From assembly GCF_029763755.1 (NCBI RefSeq), contig NZ_JARUVM010000022.1, positions 1-56,404 on the forward strand: DNA of 56,404 nt, read 5' to 3'. This document shows, in pieces, positions 54,092 through 56,404 of this stretch. The notes beneath the pieces are model-generated. The model ran no database searches. It was not told the origin of the DNA and saw nothing but the letters and a program-made list of their open reading frames with translations. The stretch's first letter is position 1; each line of letters begins with the position of its first letter. Position numbers and translations under genes: made by a program. Origin of the DNA: Luteimonas sp. 8-5 (GTDB taxonomy: Bacteria; Pseudomonadota; Gammaproteobacteria; Xanthomonadales; Xanthomonadaceae).

Positions 54092-56059
54092 ATGTCCGCC
54101 CTGTCCGAACGCAGCCGCGACGCGCTGGCCGAAGGCGGAGCGCTCGCCGAAGCCATCCCCGCGTTCGCGCCGCGGCCCGGGCAGCAGCGCCTGGCCGAGG
54201 CTGTCGCGGAGGCGTTCGAAGCGCGCGCCAACCTGCTGGCCGAAGCCGGCACCGGCACCGGCAAGACCTACGCCTACCTGGTGCCCGCGCTGCTGTCCGG
54301 CCTGAAGACGATCGTCTCAACCGGTACCCGCGCCTTGCAGGACCAGCTCTACCACCGCGACCTGCCGCGCGTGCGCGACGCGCTCGGCGTCGGGCTCAAG
54401 ACCGCGCTGCTGAAAGGGCGGGCGAACTACCTGTGCCTGTACCGCGTCGAGCAGGCCAAGGGCGAGGCCAGGTTCGGCGACCGCGAACAGGTCTCGCATT
54501 TCCAGCGCATCGTTGCCTGGGCCGGCCGCACCCGCATGGGCGACATGGCCGAACTCGAGGGACTGCCCGAGGATTCCCCGCTGCTGCCGATGGTGACCAG
54601 CACCACCGACAACTGCCTGGGCAGCGAATGCCCGTTCTGGAACGAATGCTTCGTGGTCCAGGCGCGCCAGCGCGCCCAGGGCGCCGACCTGGTCGTGGTC
54701 AACCATCACCTGCTGCTGGCCGACCTGGCCCTCAAGCAGGAAGGTTTCGGCGAGATCCTGCCCGGTGCGCAGGCGTTCGTCGTCGACGAGGCGCACCAGC
54801 TTCCCGAGCTGGCCGCGCAGTTCTTCGGCGAAGGCCTGGGCTCGCGGCCGCTGGTGGAACTGGCGCGCGACACCATGCGCGAGTGCAAGGACGTCGCCGG
54901 TGCGCTGGCCACGGTGCAGCCGCACGCGCAGCGCCTGGAACACGCGACGCGTGCACTGCGCGTGGCCATGGACGTGCTGCCGGTGCGCGCGACTCGGGAA
55001 CGCGCACGGCACCATCGAGACGTCGCCGACGCCTTCGAGGCCCTGGGCCTGGCGCTGGCGCAGCTCGCCGATGCGCTTTCGCCGCTGCGCGAAACGTCGC
55101 CCGGCTTCGACGCCTGCCACGCCCGCGCGATCGACATGGCCGCCCGCCTCGCACGCTGGACGGAGGAAGAGGAGGCGGATGCCTGTTCACCGGACGTGCT
55201 GTGGTACGAGCTGACGGCGCGGGGGTTCCGGTTGCAGCGAACGCCGCTGGACGTGTCCGGTCCGCTGCGCGAGCACCGCGAGAAGTCGCGTGCGGCGTGG
55301 GTGTTCACGTCGGCCACGCTGGCGGTAGCCGGCGGTTTCGACCACATCGCCAGGCGGCTGGGCCTGGATGCGCCGATGACGGTGCTCGAACCCAGCCCGT
55401 TCGACTGGAACCAGCAGGCGCTGTGCTACATGCCGCCGCGATTGCCGGAGCCGATGTCGCGCGGTTATACCGCCGCACTCGTCGACGCGGTGATGCCGGT
55501 GCTGGAAGCGTCGGGCGGGCGTGCCTTCCTGCTGTTCGCCTCGCACCGCGCGCTGCGCGAAGCCGCCGCGGCGTTGCGCGGCGCGCCGTGGCCGCTGTTC
55601 GTGCAGGGCGAGATGCCGCGCGCGCAACTGCTGCAGCGGTTCCGCGAATCGGGCAACGGCATCCTGCTCGGCGCCGCAAGCTTCCGCGAAGGCGTGGACG
55701 TGGCGGGCGACACCCTGAGCGTGGTCGTGATCGACAAGCTGCCGTTCGCCGCCCCGGACGATCCGGTGTTCGAGGCGCGCCTGCAGGCGGTTCGTCGTGC
55801 CGGCGGCAATCCGTTCCGCGACGAGCAGTTGCCTCAGGCGGTGATCGCGCTCAAGCAGGGCGCCGGCCGCCTGATCCGTACCGAGACCGACCGCGGCGTG
55901 CTGGTGCTGTGCGACCCGCGCCTGGTGGGCAAGAGTTACGGGCGCGTGTTCCTCGAATCGCTGCCGCCGTTGCCGTCGACGCGCGACGTTGCCGACGTCG
56001 AGGATTTCTTCGCCGAAGCCTGTTCGGCCAGCGTCAGCGCCACGTTGTTGCGCAGGTAG
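54092..56059 (+). CDS. yoaA: DinG/YoaA-type ATP-dependent DNA helicase
   Basis: A 655-residue XPD-like superfamily 2 helicase with an Fe-S cluster. Walker A is AGTGTGKT (52-59) and the DEAH box is VVDEAHQ (232-235). The cluster Cys are C115 (NYLCLYR), C175, C180 and C186 (DNCLGSECPFWNEC). Late motifs are SATLAVAGGFDH, GAASFREGVDVAGD and QGAGRLIRTETDRG. Length and Cys placing match YoaA more than DinG. YoaA works with the DNA polymerase clamp-loader chi subunit in repair. It starts 13 bases after the TPR lipoprotein stop and its 3' end overlaps the convergent tsaB by 124 bases. Confidence 0.88.
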   Translation: MSALSERSRDALAEGGALAEAIPAFAPRPGQQRLAEAVAEAFEARANLLAEAGTGTGKTYAYLVPALLSGLKTIVSTGTRALQDQLYHRDLPRVRDALGVGLKTALLKGRANYLCLYRVEQAKGEARFGDREQVSHFQRIVAWAGRTRMGDMAELEGLPEDSPLLPMVTSTTDNCLGSECPFWNECFVVQARQRAQGADLVVVNHHLLLADLALKQEGFGEILPGAQAFVVDEAHQLPELAAQFFGEGLGSRPLVELARDTMRECKDVAGALATVQPHAQRLEHATRALRVAMDVLPVRATRERARHHRDVADAFEALGLALAQLADALSPLRETSPGFDACHARAIDMAARLARWTEEEEADACSPDVLWYELTARGFRLQRTPLDVSGPLREHREKSRAAWVFTSATLAVAGGFDHIARRLGLDAPMTVLEPSPFDWNQQALCYMPPRLPEPMSRGYTAALVDAVMPVLEASGGRAFLLFASHRALREAAAALRGAPWPLFVQGEMPRAQLLQRFRESGNGILLGAASFREGVDVAGDTLSVVVIDKLPFAAPDDPVFEARLQAVRRAGGNPFRDEQLPQAVIALKQGAGRLIRTETDRGVLVLCDPRLVGKSYGRVFLESLPPLPSTRDVADVEDFFAEACSASVSATLLRR

Positions 56060-56404
56060 GCCGGTTCCACCAGTTCCGGCGCGACCGCCTCGCCGCGCGC
56101 GAACATCGGTGCCGCAAGCTTCGCCACGTCGGCCGCACGCGGCAAGGTCGTGTCGTCCACCGATGACAGCCGCCCACCCAGGCGGGTGCGCAGGACGCCG
56201 TCGGCGGCCGCGTATCCGGTGCCGACGCCCACCCAGCCGCTCCCCTCCGGGAGCGCGATCGCGCCGGGCGCGCCGACGGCTTCGGCCTGGACCAGGCGCA
56301 GGCCGTCGCCTTCGCGCGCGAATGTACCGAGGTAAACCTCGCCCATGCGCGCATCGATCGCAGCCAGGATGCGGTCGCCGGCGGCCGGCCAGGCCAGCGC
56401 CGCC
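55936..56404 (-). CDS. tsaB: tRNA threonylcarbamoyladenosine biosynthesis protein TsaB, 3' part
   Basis: The 156 C-terminal codons of a gene that enters from the right edge. It reads ILAAIDARMGEVYLGTF, then LPEGSGWVGVGTGYA and VEPAYLRNNVALTLAEQ. DARMGEVY and the final P-x-YLRNxVA are the marks of TsaB, the partner of TsaD and TsaE in t6A37 tRNA modification. E. coli TsaB ends soon after YLRNEVA. Here about 28 further residues of low-complexity Ser/Lys-rich sequence follow, written antisense to the end of the helicase gene. The start lies outside the window. Confidence 0.85.
   Translation of the reverse strand, partial: AALAWPAAGDRILAAIDARMGEVYLGTFAREGDGLRLVQAEAVGAPGAIALPEGSGWVGVGTGYAAADGVLRTRLGGRLSSVDDTTLPRAADVAKLAAPMFARGEAVAPELVEPAYLRNNVALTLAEQASAKKSSTSATSRVDGNGGSDSRNTRP

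Overview
The window is high-GC chromosomal DNA with few gaps between genes. Gene content and protein style point to a gammaproteobacterium of the Lysobacteraceae/Xanthomonadaceae (Lysobacter-, Luteimonas- or Xanthomonas-like). Supporting features are an ahcY/metF/metK block with an SAH riboswitch, a ColRS/PhoPQ-like two-component pair, a GDSL esterase autotransporter, and the HrpA, RelA and PBP1b neighbourhoods. This assignment is inference from protein families; no rRNA is present. No CRISPR array, integrase, prophage or insertion-sequence transposase was seen.

Layout. 1-4530: partial FAH hydrolase, small membrane protein, Rieske protein, SLC13-type permease, and a thiS-thiG-trmB operon. 4604-9788: secreted esterase autotransporter, tRNA-Gly(CCC), rimK, a candidate small RNA with a strong terminator, and a response regulator/histidine kinase pair. 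9808-16591 (minus strand): ilvE, a secreted hypothetical, then the methyl-cycle block metF, four-helix-bundle (S23-like) gene, ahcY, SAH riboswitch and metK, then dusB. 16611-22914 (minus strand): a YegP-like protein, a ribokinase/nucleoside-transporter operon, a diguanylate cyclase, a UPF0016 (manganese exporter type) protein, and a frameshifted recQ. 23234-41729 (plus strand): six consecutive genes for secreted or outer-membrane proteins built from DUF11-type beta-sandwich repeats, including a 1779-residue outer-membrane barrel protein. 41749-56404: dps, hrpA, relA, two glycosyltransferases, mrcB (PBP1b), a TPR lipoprotein, a YoaA/DinG-type helicase and the 3' part of tsaB.

How genes work together. 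metK makes SAM, AhcY removes the SAH left after methylation, and MetF supplies methyl groups for homocysteine remethylation. The SAH riboswitch ties the last two to SAH level. ThiS and ThiG cooperate in thiazole synthesis. The ribokinase and nucleoside:H+ symporter fit ribose/nucleoside salvage. The six-gene DUF11 locus looks like a dedicated cell-surface system: three giant paralogues share a conserved C-terminal module, that fold also occurs as a free 160-residue protein, and one large barrel could anchor or export them. This locus is the best candidate for an undescribed system.

Three local anomalies deserve attention. ilvE has threonine where the PLP-binding lysine belongs. recQ has a one-base insertion inside its Walker A motif. 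The S23-like gene between ahcY and metF sits between inverted arrays of G-rich heptamers that supply its start codon and lie directly against the start of metF.
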